A stretch of 64,000 bases of DNA from Taenia hydatigena (GCA_036345935.2 JADWOT020000001.1:30385062-30449061), one strand, 5' to 3'. Shown: positions 33,241 through 46,399, numbered from the stretch's first letter. The notes: a model not told the origin generated them from the letters alone. Numbers and translations are program-made.

Positions 33241-33262
33241 GATGCACTTCACACACTTCTGT

Positions 33263-33320
33263 CGCCCACTCGTATAAACAACGATTTCAGCTAGTTAAGC
33301 AAGCGCATTACCAGGCTTGC
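33263..33320 (+). promoter_or_regulatory. Conserved upstream block of the decayed paralogue
   Basis: cgcccactcgtataaacaac, then gttaagcaagcgc. Closely matches the block upstream of the intact gene at 31,764-31,825, in opposite orientation on the chromosome. No clear TATA box follows. Confidence 0.4.
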
Positions 33321-33389
33321 AGGCACGTAATGTAGGCGGTGCACACCACGTTTAAGACGCCGTTGCCTTAGGCATCACTGAACTACAGC

Positions 33390-33760
33390 ATCCGATCACA
33401 ATTGGACCTGGTTTCCTTTCTTCTCCTCCTTGCACTCGCTCCATATCGCGCCTCTTCAGTAGTGGCGCCAGATAGCAAGAGTGTACGGAATTCGGAGCTG
33501 GATCTGCTTGGGGTACCTGACAGTCTAGATAGTGAGAGAGAGGCCGACGCAAAGGGAGACGTTGAAGAGGATGAGGGGCGAGAGATGCTGATTGACGAAT
33601 CCGATGAAGCTGGTAGGTGGGGGATGGCTTTGTGCCAGCTGGATGACGTAGCTTTCGACGGAGGATTAGTCGTGCTTACCAAAGGGTGGGTAATGATATC
33701 CGAAGGCTCTCTAGAGCGCCTTAGAAAATGGGTTATGGTAAATGTCTACACCGTTGACTG
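33390..33760 (+). pseudogene. Decayed paralogue of the cationic-peptide gene
   Basis: Aligns along its length with the gene at 31,321-31,692, in head-to-head orientation. The start codon position reads ATC (33,390-33,392). The signal-peptide part (LVSFLLLLALAPYRAS) and the acidic pro-part (for example DVEEDEG) remain open. Around 33,610-33,625 a one-base shift moves the long open frame away from the ancestral one. In the ancestral frame a stop falls where the intact gene has Trp at residue 78, the first residue of the cationic part. The cationic peptide is therefore not encoded. An out-of-frame product starting at a downstream codon cannot be excluded but would be neither signal-led from ATG nor cationic. 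Confidence 0.6.
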
Positions 33761-34679
33761 TTTAGTTGCTTTCAAATAGCCTGAGTCTTTGACATTGTTG
33801 ATGGAGTTGCCTAAAATGCTCCCTAGCTGAATCTGAAGAACTCTTGATGGTGTTCGGCAATTAAATATCAAGGTGACCAAACACAACTAGGCGTGAGTGG
33901 GTTGGTTCTTCTATTCCAGAGGACTTGATTTTTGTGGAAAACACTCAGGCCTTAATCTGCGCCAATACCTATACTGTTCCGTCGAGACCTGGATATTTCT
34001 CCTCCTCCGAGTTCCCTCTGTTAGGAGATCCTGAAGATGACCTGACATCAAACAAACAAAAAAGTCTATAAACCTAAGGAGCAGTTAATGCGTTGCTTTG
34101 CAGAAAAGTAGGAGAAATCGGAAAAGTGCTAGCATGCACAACAGAGCGGTGTGCATCAGACCACGTGGATTGAGGTTGCATAAATACTTTTAAGAGGGTA
34201 ACTCAATGAATCAACGATGTTAGATGTTTGGCCGTTCCTGAATCTACTAAAACACAGTCGTATAACCTAACGTCTTCTCAATATTATGCAATGGAGCATG
34301 TTCTCGTTTGTCGTTTCTTGACGGGCGTAACGATGCTGGATTAGCTCGCATTGTCTTTGAAATCATCTGCAGAGCGTCTCTCATCTCCATCGGCTGATTC
34401 AATAAACATCGAAACAGGTGTGTAATTAAAAGCTATCTCTCTAGACAACCACGAAGCAGGGAGCTTAAAATACTCTCTGTTGGAATAGATACTAGCATTC
34501 TGTCATGCTGCACTCTTCATTTTAAGGCCCTGTCGTGTAGTAAAGTCCAATAACCCACAATTGTATTCAGTGCCACAAGAATGCCGAATGTTCGTATTTG
34601 TTAGGTTCACCACGTAGCAGCGATGCTTGCGCTCCCACCAGTGCAAATGTGTATGAAACGAGGCCGGATTAAATCCCAC

Positions 34680-34920
34680 AGCACTTGCTCTCTGTGGCAA
34701 TATTTATGTGCATTTATCCGGCTTACTAGCACAAACCGTGATTTTGGACAGCTACGTAAATGCGCCAGTCAGCTCACAAGCCTGTAACTGAGGTCGACAC
34801 CCCCATACCGCAGCATGTGATCGCACTCCAGCCTGGTTCGCCTTCTTCTCCTCCTTGCAATCACCTCACATTGCGTCTCACTTACTCATTTACTTCTCGA
34901 TCTGTTTAATGGGTGTCAAA
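34680..34920 (+). pseudogene. Second decayed paralogue of the cationic-peptide gene, 5' part only
   Basis: The promoter block (about 34,690-34,770) and the signal-peptide region are recognisable: atg at 34,815-34,817, immediately followed by tga (34,818-34,820), then sequence matching the intact gene (LVRLLLLLAITSHCVS in the ancestral frame). The acidic part is shortened and the match ends near 34,915; the cationic part is absent. Lies 1.4 kb downstream of the first decayed paralogue in the same direction. Confidence 0.55.
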
Positions 34921-34929
34921 GGCAACAGC

Positions 34930-36690
34930 ACATGCCCACGCAAATGCAAATGCGAAAGTTGCATTCGGTAGGGTATCAGTGTAATCATTCTCACCTATTA
35001 TCAGACAAAATCATCGGCAACACTACCAGTGCAATAACTGCAACCATCACTGACACTACTTCGCAGTTAACTTGGCGCAAACTATCTCTAAAAACCCTTC
35101 CAGTCCATAATCGGGTGTCTCCCTTCAAAGCACTTCTCACAAAACGGCATGCCCTTCCAAAATGCCTTGTTTTGCAATATGCGAATGTTTGACACGACCA
35201 AATCTAAGCAATCGAAGAGGTGGTTTTCATCTCCAACCACAATCAATACCAACACAATTGATATTGAAGTGAAGCAGTTGACATTTGGCACTACGCATTC
35301 ATTGTAAGAATTAAGAAACGTGGCGGGTGAATTGCAGCGCACGAATTCTTTGGACGCGTACCTTTGGGAAAAGTGGGGCTTCACATTGGTTTGATCAACG
35401 TTATCCGGCAGAAGAGGCCCGAGTAAGAATAAGCATGAATTGATTAAAAGTGGGCTGCAGCCTGACTGGTTAAAGGAGCTAAGAGTTAGGAATAAAACTT
35501 TTGGAAGGGTAAGTGGTTCCAATGCAGGACATGACCGAAGAAAACCGACCTAGTGAAAATTCTATGATCCCCAGCGTATCCTTACCATTCCCTAAGCGAT
35601 TTCGCAAATCAGCAAGAAGGGATTCGTATTGAGTTTACTTGAATAGTAGACAGCCGAGGCACACACACAGGGTTGCATCTGTACGGAGCCCCAGAATAAT
35701 GCATAATCATAGAATGCAAGGGTTATAATCTTCTACAACCTCCTTTGTTGTTTCGTGATTACCACGTTTATCTATTGTATTTGCAGTATCGCTTACTGAG
35801 AGTGGCAAAAGGAAATGACCAGAATAAAAGTAGAAACTCTTATAAAAGCTGACCAGATGAGATAGATGGGCAATTCAGCAAGAAAGTGAGTAATGGCATT
35901 CACACGCGACTATCAGCTCCTGTATTGAGGTGTCCATCGGACTGCATTGACGATGGCCACGATTTATGATTGTTGCTGTAACTAAGCTTAAGCATAGCGG
36001 CAAAGATGGTTTGGTGATGGATAAACCTGTGACATGGCTTCCAGCTCTCATTAAATCAAGTGGTAGAAAGTTGAGTGACATGCAAAATACTTTGCTGTGC
36101 GGCATCATCTGGTTTTCACTTTCGCAGCGAGAAGCGTTTGGTAAACATGTTTTTTACCATGGAACTGCCGTCATCTGCTTTCTGATTCAGCATAACCATC
36201 ATCGATCTGTCGTCTTCATTACAGCGCCAACGTAGAGTGCTTGCTGCATTGGTGAAAGGACTATGTGAAGCAAGGGAAGGGAGGAGGTCAAAGCACCTGT
36301 TTACGTGCTGTAAATTTCACCCTGCCATGTAAACATCACAGCACTTTATGAGTTGACACGAAACAGTCAACCAACAGTGAGCGCCATGTTCTAAGCGACT
36401 CCGATGGCTATCAATGGAGTGAATCCCATGCTTTGACTTTTGTCACGTAGAACAGACGATGGCCGATGGTCTCAATTTACCTCTTGTTCTAATCTGAGGG
36501 GCTCGCAACCATAAGCATACACTTATTGAGTCTCTCAACAGCACACGGCATTAGGCTAGAGAAATCTTAAATCAATTTGAGTACGGGAAGGAGATAAGGT
36601 GTGGCGAATGAGAAGTGAGTGAAGGTGGAGAGGGTGGATGATTAGATAGGAGGCTGCGGCATCACCGTTCGCCATATTTGTCTATTCTCA
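34930..36690. other. No gene recognised
   Basis: A 144-codon minus frame (35,088-35,522) is near the upper end of what chance gives in this much sequence and has no repeats, splice sites or family features that I recognise. Nothing else seen. Confidence 0.4.
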
Positions 36691-36698
36691 ACGCGCAG

Positions 36699-36869
36699 AT
36701 ATACTATGTGTAGCAGCCAAAGACTTTCTGCCTGAGTCCTTACAGTGGGCATACTTTGAATCGTTGTTTAGCAGTGCCCTAGTAGACGTAACTGACCTCA
36801 CAGTGCCACCGCTATCTTCCAAGGCGATTGTAACCACCACTGGGGTTGTGCGCCTCGGCACCAACACAG
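36699..36869 (+). CDS. Orphan exon related to the second B-gene exon
   Basis: 171 nt, acceptor aacgcgcag| and donor acacag|gtgagt, with 56 open codons between partial codons. The second half aligns with the B exon at 59,295-59,492: VDVTDLTVPPLSSKAI / VDRETTSFAISSLRDEE, then VTTTGVVRLGTNT / VAPATGAVCPGTDP, and the donor context gtgagtctca is shared. The first half (ILCVAAKDFLPESLQWAYF) is different. No partner exons were found nearby, so this may be a diverged gene or a relic. Confidence 0.4.
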
Positions 36870-36879
36870 GTGAGTCTCA

Positions 36880-39800
36880 ATGTCTTTATTTACCCCTCCT
36901 CTTCAAAATTCGCCCCGTAGGTGCTGAATAGGAGCCTTTACACCTAGTAATTGCACGCGAAGGTGCAACTTCGCCCTGTCCTGATGTCGTCCTCCCACCA
37001 TAGCGACTTCAGCAGAGTGTATTTTTGTTGTGCACAACTTTTGCCGCACTAGATGATAATCCAGTTAAAAAGTGGGGATGATTATACCACCGCTGTGTTT
37101 TGGGTTGGATCCCCTCTCTGCCATATGACCTTCACTAAACCTACATCACTCGGATTGATCCCTGTAAGATCATTTAACTGGCAGTGAAGGATGAACAAAA
37201 CCTTTTGAGTCCATTGGCTTACTAGGAAACGCCCTTTTTTTTATTAAGGCCAATGCAAACTAATGTTGACCAACAATAACAATTGTCGTCAGAGTTTTCC
37301 TAAAGATGGCAAATCAGTGCCATTTTAACAATGGATCGGCAAACTTCTTTAAACTACTCGTCAGGAACTCGAGCACTTTACAGGCGGGCTAATACTTGAA
37401 AAGTGGTGATATGCTTATCTGCGTGGAGGGCTAAGTTAGAACTCTCAGTGACCTCCTCCCTACTGGCAGCCCCAAAACGCCAATGATGCCTCAGTAGGCA
37501 TGGACAACTGCTGTATACTCCCCACGCCAAAACACTCGAGCACTACGTGAAGAGATTTAGTTCTGATTATGACAGCGATTAACAGAATGAAATGCAACAT
37601 TGGATAGACACTGCAGACATAGTTGAATGCATCGACGGTTGAGAAGCAGAGCCAAATAGAAAGATCTCAGTAAACTGTGCCTGCTAGAACGGCAAAACAT
37701 CTGCATGAGAAGGTTTCTTTTGGAGCTGTTTGGATCGTTCCCTGAAATGGATTTGACATGGAATGCTAGTTTGCAAGAGGTCGGTGGGACTGTCATTGTA
37801 GCTCCTAACTATTCCGTCCCCGCCAAATAAACCTTTATATTAGCACAAGAGAAATCTTGATTTGTTTTGTCTTTTGGGCGGATTACCATGCCAAAGCATA
37901 AAATAAATTCTACCAAGACTTCACCTCAATCCTAATAAGGTTTTGACTCATGTTACGTAGAACAGACATCACTCCGTCTAAGGCAGCCTTTTTCTCAAAC
38001 GCCAGTGCCCTCCTTTGTTCCTCATGTATCATTCTCTTTCTCCTTACCCCATATTATAATTGCATGATTCAAAAAGGGATTATGCCACATCGTGCACTTT
38101 TTCTTACTTCTTTTGTACTTGTGGAGTAACAATGATGTGTCGACACACGGCTGCTGATATTGCAACAGCCTCACTCTTCGTGGAAGCCACCTCTCAGTTA
38201 ATGGGGATCGAGACCGTTCACAAGTGATGTCTGCAATCATGGTGTGTCTCCTTCCTTCTTTGCATCCCTTGGTGATCTCTTCACTTCACTAGTGATGTCT
38301 GCACAACTAGCCTACTTGGACAGGCAGGTGTGTGCTACCCGACACCCGATTTCGATCCTCCTGAGTTGTGTCCGCCGCCAACTTTTCCTTTGTAATGTAG
38401 CAGAGATTCGACATTCGTCTATTGTCTACTTGGTTGCAGAACAAATTGCTACCTTAAGAAGCTTTGGAACCCGATCAACTTCGTCCCTAGAAGCATCTAA
38501 TGATTTTTTACCTTCACATATCGATGCGTACATTTCTTGCATAAGTAATATCACCAGAGGTGTCCTTTCAACCCAAGCGAGTTCTCGTAATCTTCGCAGT
38601 CTCAGGGATGCTTACGTGTCGACCTGATAAAGTGGCTGCATATCCGTCTCCACTAATGATGCTGCTGGTCAGTCTGGCTGTAGAGTTCGGCAGTGTTGCA
38701 GCAGTGCCAATTGCATCAACAGCAGTGGCGGCACAGCGGTACCGGTTCTGGATACTGATACCTACCTGCATCCAATCTACTCGTCTTAAGTAACTGAGGA
38801 CCAAGTAAGGAAAGTCGAAATCCCCACCTTTATACACCCTTGCGAATGTGTCGATACACAGCTGCTGACACTGCGAATGCCTCACGCTTCGTGGAAGCCA
38901 TAGCGGGTTGCAGCTTCGACATGTCTTGAGATGCGATGAACTATGTCCTTACGATCATCTAGTTAATTTTTGCTGTCTCATGTCGATGCGCACTCTTCTT
39001 GCATGAGTGTTGTCATCGGAGGTGCCCTTTTGAATCAAGCGAGTCCTCGTAATCGTCGCAGTCATAGGGATCAACCAGGTACAGAAGAGACAGTGAAGAA
39101 CAAGTAAAATAGAATCTTTTCCGTCTAGCTGCTCCTCGGCAAAGAGCTCTTTAGTTTTTGTTTGCAATAATCTTGTGTGGTGTCTACCTTAACACCGCTC
39201 TAGTGGCATCCACCGTATCACTTGAAAGGGAATTCTCTACGCAATAAAATGAAGGCATTGATTACCAGAGCAAAGTGTGTAAGGAATGCGGATATCATTT
39301 CTTCTTCATGACCTCCACATCCCTAGAATGTGTAGAGTGCGTGCAGATCGTCCATATAATCCACCCACTCGCGTCCGGCACACTTGAGTGGTAGGATGCT
39401 GTTACGCACGCAATTCATTTTTAAATCCCCGTCTTCTCGTCAACGACAGACATGGCAGCTACTTAGCTGCACGTTTCATGTTTTGGTAGTTTGATAATGA
39501 CTGTTGGAGGTCGAAGTAGTCTGCTCAGCCTTCAACTGCGCGAACCTAGTCTTTGCGCTGGTGAACTGCTGTCGCAATGCAGTCAACCTGGTGACATGGT
39601 GACAGTAGAGGTGTTCCTGTCAATTTAAATTTTCCTTTCCTTTTTAACTGCTTAATTGCTAGTGCTCCTTACTTTCTGTCCTTCTTCACTCTGGCATAGT
39701 GGTATGCTTTAAATGCAGTTTTTGCCACATTTGGTGCTAATTTTCATTACCCATGTTTGGAAGCATCGACTAAAAGGGAATGGGACACGCAATGGTACTT

Positions 39801-42800
39801 TGGGGGTGAGTAGGTGAGAACGTGCAAGGGAGGCGGTCACCTGTAGGAGATGGTCGAGATTAATGGAATAAATAGAAGGAAACAGTAAGTGATGCGCACA
39901 ATCCATCATCAAACCGCCATCTTCCTCTCCCACTAGTCAAATGCTCTCGCATTCATGCATAGAGTCGTCGGGATGACACAGGCGACAAGTGACCATATGA
40001 CCATAGGTGGCACAAGCATAGGTACAGAGAGGTGATTATTTCAGGCCGTAATTATTTTGCAGCAGTTTCTCAACCTGCTCGAAAGAACTCTGCATGATTT
40101 TATCATGTCTGCGCAAAACATCTCTAATCGTGTCATTTAAAGCAGTCGACCTCTCAGCAATCCGTCTGCCCACACTCGTTCTAGCACTAGACTTAGCGAG
40201 TGTTGGCGAGAAAACCGACGTTCTCCCATCACTGGAAGCTGATCCGAGGATGCAGCACTACTAAATCCATATCAAAATCATTTAGTTTTCACTGGGAATG
40301 ACCTGCCTAATAGGGTGGATCAAGTGAGTCAAGCGGACTCCTTGAGACAGTGACTCACAATGAGTTCATCTCCCTTGCAAGCGTTCCATGGCCTAAAACA
40401 CGCCACAGCTGTGTTGGACATAGAATTCAAAATGAGGATCTGCATGACTTGCCACTTCGTCACCGTGGGGTGGTGGCGCAACCACATCTCGAGATGTCAA
40501 TTAACAGTAGTAGTGTCGACACGCTACAGAGGAAAATGACACAGTAGCACAATTTCTAGCAGTTAGTCAGGTGGATGATCAGCTGGTTTGCCGGTTCAAC
40601 CAGACAGGCATTCAATAACTTGCGCAACTGAGTGACTGAGTGCAAAACAATGTAAGCAATGACATTGCGACACGACGAGGCCGGCTAACAAGGTTTTGAT
40701 CAAGACAACGAGAATATTCATATCATCGTATCAAGATGTGGTTAGTGAGTGGATTGCACTTGCTTTGGTCGGGCGGGCGTTGGCACTCCTCCATAGGCAG
40801 CCAGGCATGCCCCTCAATGCAGGCGATGGCGAATGGTAAATATTTAGACTTGTAGTTAATCTTGGGGCACAATGGGGCGTAGCAGCCCATGAAGTCGACA
40901 TAGGTAGGAACTACCTTTCCATTAGTTTGCTAGAGTTTTTGCAAATAGGCTATTTCTCTGCAATAAAGTCATGTCATCATTGCTGCGACAATCGATGAAC
41001 CACGAATGCGTCAGCTAGACGTCTTTCCGTGCCTACTTGCCACAAAATCAGCTTATCGGACAGATACACTTGCTTAATTAACTAGATTGTGGCTATTTAA
41101 TCTCGACCTCCAAGCAATTCATTGCAACACATCAGAGGTTGTTCACTAATTTTTAACCTCAGTCTTTTACTTCCTCACATCGAGTAGCGAAAGAGTGGGC
41201 AGGTGGCAGACGAATGACGGATGCGTGTTCGCCTAAAGCTTCTCGCTTAACAGCGGGGACTGCTTAGTCAAGTGTATATATAGCAAGTGCGCCGACGTAC
41301 TGAAGCGGCTGGACATGCGACCTCATTAGTAGATGAGGCGGTGGTTAATCCTCATCACTCTGCCCCGTTCATCCTGCCACCCACGAAGGAGATTGTTACC
41401 CACCTACATTTAATCCACTGCTTTCAAGGAATTAAAAATCAAATGGAAAGAAATGAGCATCGAGCCTACTAGCACACTCTGCTGACATTGTAGCTACAAA
41501 TTGCACACACGGCAGCAACCTCACTCTACGTGGCAGCTGTGCCTCGGGCAGTGGGCATCGATGCTGTGTGCATGTTACCTCCGCAGGGTATGCAACCATG
41601 GTTTGCCTCTGTTTTGTACTTATAATGGCTCAGTTAGGGAACAGGTAATGTCTGCACAGTCTACCTGCTTTAGGTAGGCAGGTGTGCACCACCTGCTTTG
41701 ATGTGTGAGAGATTGGCATTTATCGATTCCTCCTTGATTCTCACTTCCATCGTTGGCGATGTAATAAACGGAACAAACTGGTGAGGGTTATTTTTCCTCA
41801 CAGTGCATGCTTCTCCCTCCATGATAGATGATGACGAGCGTTTCGAACCGAGGTTTATGCTTACTAATCCCTTTTCCTTTATTTAAGAGAACTATTTCTT
41901 CCAACAATTGCATGCTGCGACTCAGCCAGCGTAAGGGATGCGTCTTCACCTCCTCTCATTTGCATCAATCATGCCAGCAGTGACCATGAGTTGTCAGTGG
42001 AATCTTCGGCAACAGTATTTGACTGCGATCTGGATGGAAGCATGGTAAAATTAAAATAAATGGACACGATAGAAATTGTTTAAAATTTGTCTTTTTCCAA
42101 ATCGTTATGTGACTTAGGTTGTGTGGATAAGACGAAGCGGGGCAGATGACTGAGTCGGTGAGTGGACTTGACTCGGCTCTTGCTCTCCTCCGAGTAGCTA
42201 ACAAGTACGAATGTACACAGGTGAAATCTTTCCGCGTCGTGTAGCACCAGGTTAAGAAGAATTGAGCATCGCGAGGATGAGAAGGCGATGAGGTGGGTGA
42301 ATAGGTGGTGTGTGGGGATGGTAAAGGTAAATGATGTTTCGCCGCTGCACTCGGGGTGCTTTAGGGGCTTTTTGAAGCATCAGTCTTGTCGATACACTGG
42401 TAATACTAAAAGTGATATTCTGAGTGAACAGCGTCGGAACATATCTGTGCAGAGCAGTTTGGAGAAATGTGCATCCTTCGTGAAAGTGGTCGACACATGG
42501 TCAGCGTTAGCATCATGCGTGTCGGTTTCGATTGGGACGCAGTGAGTTCCGCCCTTCAAAGCAAAGAGCTCTGATTGCTTTTATTCCCTTAGAACGAGTC
42601 GAGTGAGAACAGCTAGCGAACGCTCTTCATTGGTGGTGAGGGTTATGCTAACTCAGAGTACACTTCTCCTTTGAAGGCGGATGACGAGGAACGTGTTCGC
42701 CGAACGCTCCGTGCGAATAAACACGGAATCAACTCTCCAGCTCAGCTTCTCTGAGCGTAAGCCAGCCACATCGCAATTTTTGCATTTCAGTTACACAGTG

Positions 42801-43560
42801 GCATTGTTGGTCAGGAAATCGCCTTGCTGCAATGCAGTCAACTTGGGTTTGACAGGTTCAACTCAATTTTTAGCACCAGCGTACACTGATAAGCACCGTA
42901 GTTGAGTAAGTAATGAATTACGTTTGCTTGTTTATACACAAAGCAGCCTTTTAAAGGTGTTTGCAGTTGACTCGGACACCTGTTAGTGAGAGGTTGTTGT
43001 GAGTACCACTTCAGCCACTTAATCCTTCCTCCCCTCCTATTCCTGAAACACAGACAATGTTCTTATCAGTACTGACTGCTTTGCGAGCAGCGTTAATAAT
43101 ATAAGTCGACCACCTTCATTGGATCTAAGCCTTTCAATGTAAGAAAGTGAATCATTATTACAACAGCACTGTTATTTATCACCTGGTTACCTTTCCCGTC
43201 ATCTACCAGCATTGGTCACCATTAGTGCGCATTGCCCTTAGTTACCCATCAGACTAATGCACTCGAACGGTTCTGCCCACTTTCCACTGCCAGCGAAATT
43301 GATGAACAGACGAGGGTGTAGTGGGGCAACTGCAGTAGAGCACGAGCTTTACACGCACGCCTGTGCGCGTGCCTGTCTAAAAACAGCGTCGAATTGCCTG
43401 ATGGAATACTTGGACCACTGTGTTCTCAACGACCCCATCATTAGCGGGGACGGACATCTAGCCGTTTTGTCAGATCGATACGTTGGCATTATATATGCTT
43501 GACTAATTAAAAGAAAGCGTTCGACGAACACGTCCCTGCCTACCAAACCGGCGTCACCCA
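36880..43560. other. Decayed tandem and dispersed repeats, no clear gene
   Basis: Recognisable pieces: a duplicated segment at 38,551-38,625 and 39,003-39,075 (aagcgagttctcgtaatcttcgcag...); a unit at 38,120-38,340 repeated at 38,840-38,905 and 41,480-41,690 (cacggctgctgatattgcaacagcctcac...); a promoter-like repeat at 41,220-41,300 with tatatata; and diverged R pieces near 40,560-40,630 and 42,440-42,540. Open frames of up to 127 codons (38,244-38,627) are within chance expectation. Confidence 0.45.
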
Positions 43561-44770
43561 CCTTCTTCACCGATGAAGAATGCTCTTTGTCTGCTCTCAC
43601 CCTTGACCAGGTGTCGATCGCCTTCACGAAAGGTACATATTTGCACACAATACTCCTGAGCATTTTGAGTTGGTGTTTCTCGGTGGCAGTGCCTGCATTT
43701 TCCAATGAAAGTAGACGCAGTGGCACTGTTGTCTGCTTTGTAATTACTTCCTGATTTGGACATCAATCACATCGACATTTGCTCCATTCAGTGGAACGTC
43801 CCCTGGCATTTTACCTCCTCGTGGTAGCTGGCATGATTTGAAGGCCAAAACAATGAGTCCTGCAGCTGTTACGCAATGAATTGCATTTGGTTCACAATTT
43901 TGATGTTAAGAAAAAATAAGCCTTAGTGCATCCGCAGCTCTACACTTTCATACCTATAAGCACGAGACGATGCGCTCCCCTCTGTCTCCTTGTTCTCTCT
44001 CTTCCTCAATCTCCTCGGTCTCCTTCCCCAGTTTCTACTATTGCATCCAAACCGATACGACGTCTTCTCGTCTGCTTCCTCATTTTCCCATTCGCCTTGG
44101 TAATACGCCCTCTGCTCAGCTTTTCTCATCTTGTCTTTATTCACTGTAACCACCTGGTCCTCGCTGTCGTGAGCAGTCGAACATTCCACCTGACAAACAG
44201 CCTTGATGGGGCTCATCCCATGGCACTGTAGGAGGTCAGCAGCTATTCCACACTACCTACGTTATCAGGGGCGCATGGACAGACCATCACATCCAATGGT
44301 TGATAGTGTCCATAACAATCCAATAGTTGGGCGTGACTGCGGCCTCCAATTGATAATCGCATTACCTACTTTACTTGGCTATCCAATGAGCACATTAGGC
44401 TCTCAACAACCCACTAGCCAGTCAGCGGAAGTGGGTTCGCTCTCCTCATCCCAATGGATCTCGCTCCCTCTTGAATGTCTTTTCAAGGCCACTACGAGGA
44501 CAAAATCTGTGTACATGGTTTTGTAGGTCTTTGACGTTAGCGTAGCCCAAAACACAGAAACATCGTCGGCATCTATATCTAAAAAGCCAGATTGCTTTAA
44601 GTCCTCTTCTTCCACATTTTCACATGAGCCTTTCGGGTGCTAGCACCTATGCTAGATTGTGTGACACTATTCACTCGAGTGGTAGAGCCCCACCACAACT
44701 CGCGAAACTGTGTTTGGTGTCAAACCATAACGACTTGAGACAATTATGGTAGGAGTAGTGTAGATTGCCC
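43560..44770 (-). repeat. Dispersed repeat R, inverted near-complete copy
   Basis: Matches 55,420-56,640 in reverse along its length: the 43,600-43,830 segment (cacgaaaggtacatatttg, ctccattcagtgg), the 43,925-44,150 segment, the 44,200-44,400 segment (gtagtgtccataac) and the 44,400-44,770 segment (gtacatggttttgtaggtc, ggtgtcaaaccataac). Homologous minus or plus frames recur but are broken in different places. Confidence 0.65.
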
Positions 44771-44779
44771 ATGTCCTAC

Positions 44780-46000
44780 CACCTACGATAACTTACAGAT
44801 CCTGAGATGCTGATGTGGTCCTCGCTAGAAAGTACTTTAGAGGCTGTATCCACACCCACTCACTGTTTCCTCCTCACACTTATTCGACTAATTTTCATCA
44901 TCTCTTACAGATGTTGAAAGCTGACGGTCTCAACCAACTTTGGTGCAGGGATAGCCTCCAGACAGAACGAGACTGCATCTATGTATGCAATTACTGTATG
45001 CTACAGCAATAGTTTATTAGCGCATTCACGAGAGTGTACAATGGAGTTGGTGCTTGTCTCTCTCTCCTTGGCCTTCATTCTCATGCAGTGAAAAGAGTGA
45101 GACCAAGAAGCCTTATTCATCCCCTGATAGCCCATTGAGACACCAGCGATTGTAGTCTCTTTGCTTACTCATCACTCTTCAGCTCCAGAAGAAGTAGAAA
45201 GAAGCGCACGATGTGGTAACCTTGTTCTAAAATCAAGGGATCATACCATAGGGTAGGAAAAAAAAATTAATTGTAAAGGAGGGACAAAGAAAGGCACTGA
45301 CCTCAATTGAAAATAAATGTGACTCTGATAGACCGAGGTCCTAGGTGTTTGGTTCTTCGTTCTATCGCTTCCTTCAGACAGTCTATTAACATGCAGGTTT
45401 GTGCTGCATTGCAGGTAAGCGCAGGCAAGCATTGCTCAGACCAATTCGCTGTCCGACAACACCATTATCAGGCGAATTGGGCTGCTGATCCGCAAGCCAT
45501 AATACGAAACGCACAAGGTGATGTAATAACTTCACCCCAAGGTAGACAGCACCAACAGCACCAACACTAGCAGCTAATGTTGACGCCTTCAGTGTGAATT
45601 TGGATAGTGCCACTTTTGGTGTTGTACTGATTCGTCAAGTGCGAGAATTAGTAACTAGTCGATGACGTGGATTTAAGACGCTACTGGACTAGCATTGGCA
45701 CACGTTGCTGGCTGGCTGCTTAGCTGGACAACCTGCATGTATTATTGCATTGGAATATGAGGTGGTTAGGGTGATGTCGATGGTATCATCCGAAGACGCA
45801 CAGATGCAACCACATTAATTATTTAAGGATTGCAGCTCCTAAGATTATTTATCAGGCATAGTTATAGTCGATCCTGCGTGCGTAAAAGCAACTTCATCAA
45901 TTTTACTTAAAATGCATTCATTTTGATCATAAATCAATTCACAATTTCCACTTCATCCATTTCTGTAAGGCTTTAATCGTTTCAGTAAATGGCTGACTGA
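44780..46000. other. No gene recognised
   Basis: Short overlapping frames on both strands (45,307-45,613) without conserved copies, convincing splice sites or a recognised product. Confidence 0.4.
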
Positions 46001-46009
46001 TTGGTTGAA

Positions 46010-46378
46010 ATGCAGCTAAGTTCACGTATCGATGTCATACAGAAGGCAGTTACAGATACTGAGGATCTTCTACAGGACATTATTCATGACACAGTGATTA
46101 TCCATCAAGACGCATTTGTGACGCTAGAGCAGTAGCGCTTGTACATTCTGCAGATGCAGCGTCGCAAAAGATTGCAACAATTCGCTCTTTGCTACTTATT
46201 TTGTGTTGACTCTGTGCTCCAGTACATTAATATCTACAAAGAACGCATTTGGCTGCTTGTTTGCGCACAGTTACTCTTGTGTTGGTCCCCTTTGAGTCAG
46301 AGGTTTAGGCTGAGTTCTGGAGCACGTATTCCTTCTCCATGCCATCCCATCACTCTGGCAGCATCGCTAGTTCCCTGA
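46010..46378 (+). pseudogene. Possible exon or pseudogene with one in-frame stop
   Basis: One frame is open from ATG 46,010 (MQLSSRIDVIQKAVTDTEDL, LQDIIHDTVIIHQDAF, VTLEQ) to TAG 46,133-46,135. The same frame then continues open for 80 codons (LYILQMQRRKRLQQFALCYL, FCVDSVLQYINIYKERIWLL...). The first part is a regular amphipathic helix pattern and the second begins basic and becomes hydrophobic. A possible acceptor (aaatgcag|) coincides with the start. The frame looks protein-like but I do not recognise the family. Confidence 0.3.
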
Positions 46379-46399
46379 CTGTTAGTGAGCCACATGAAT

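Noticed and set aside
35088..35522. 144-codon minus-strand frame
   Set aside because: One or two frames of this length are expected by chance in 64 kb; no signal peptide, domain or conservation seen.
38244..38627. 127-codon plus-strand frame
   Set aside because: Chance length, lies in decayed tandem repeats, and the duplicated part at 39.0 kb does not keep the frame.
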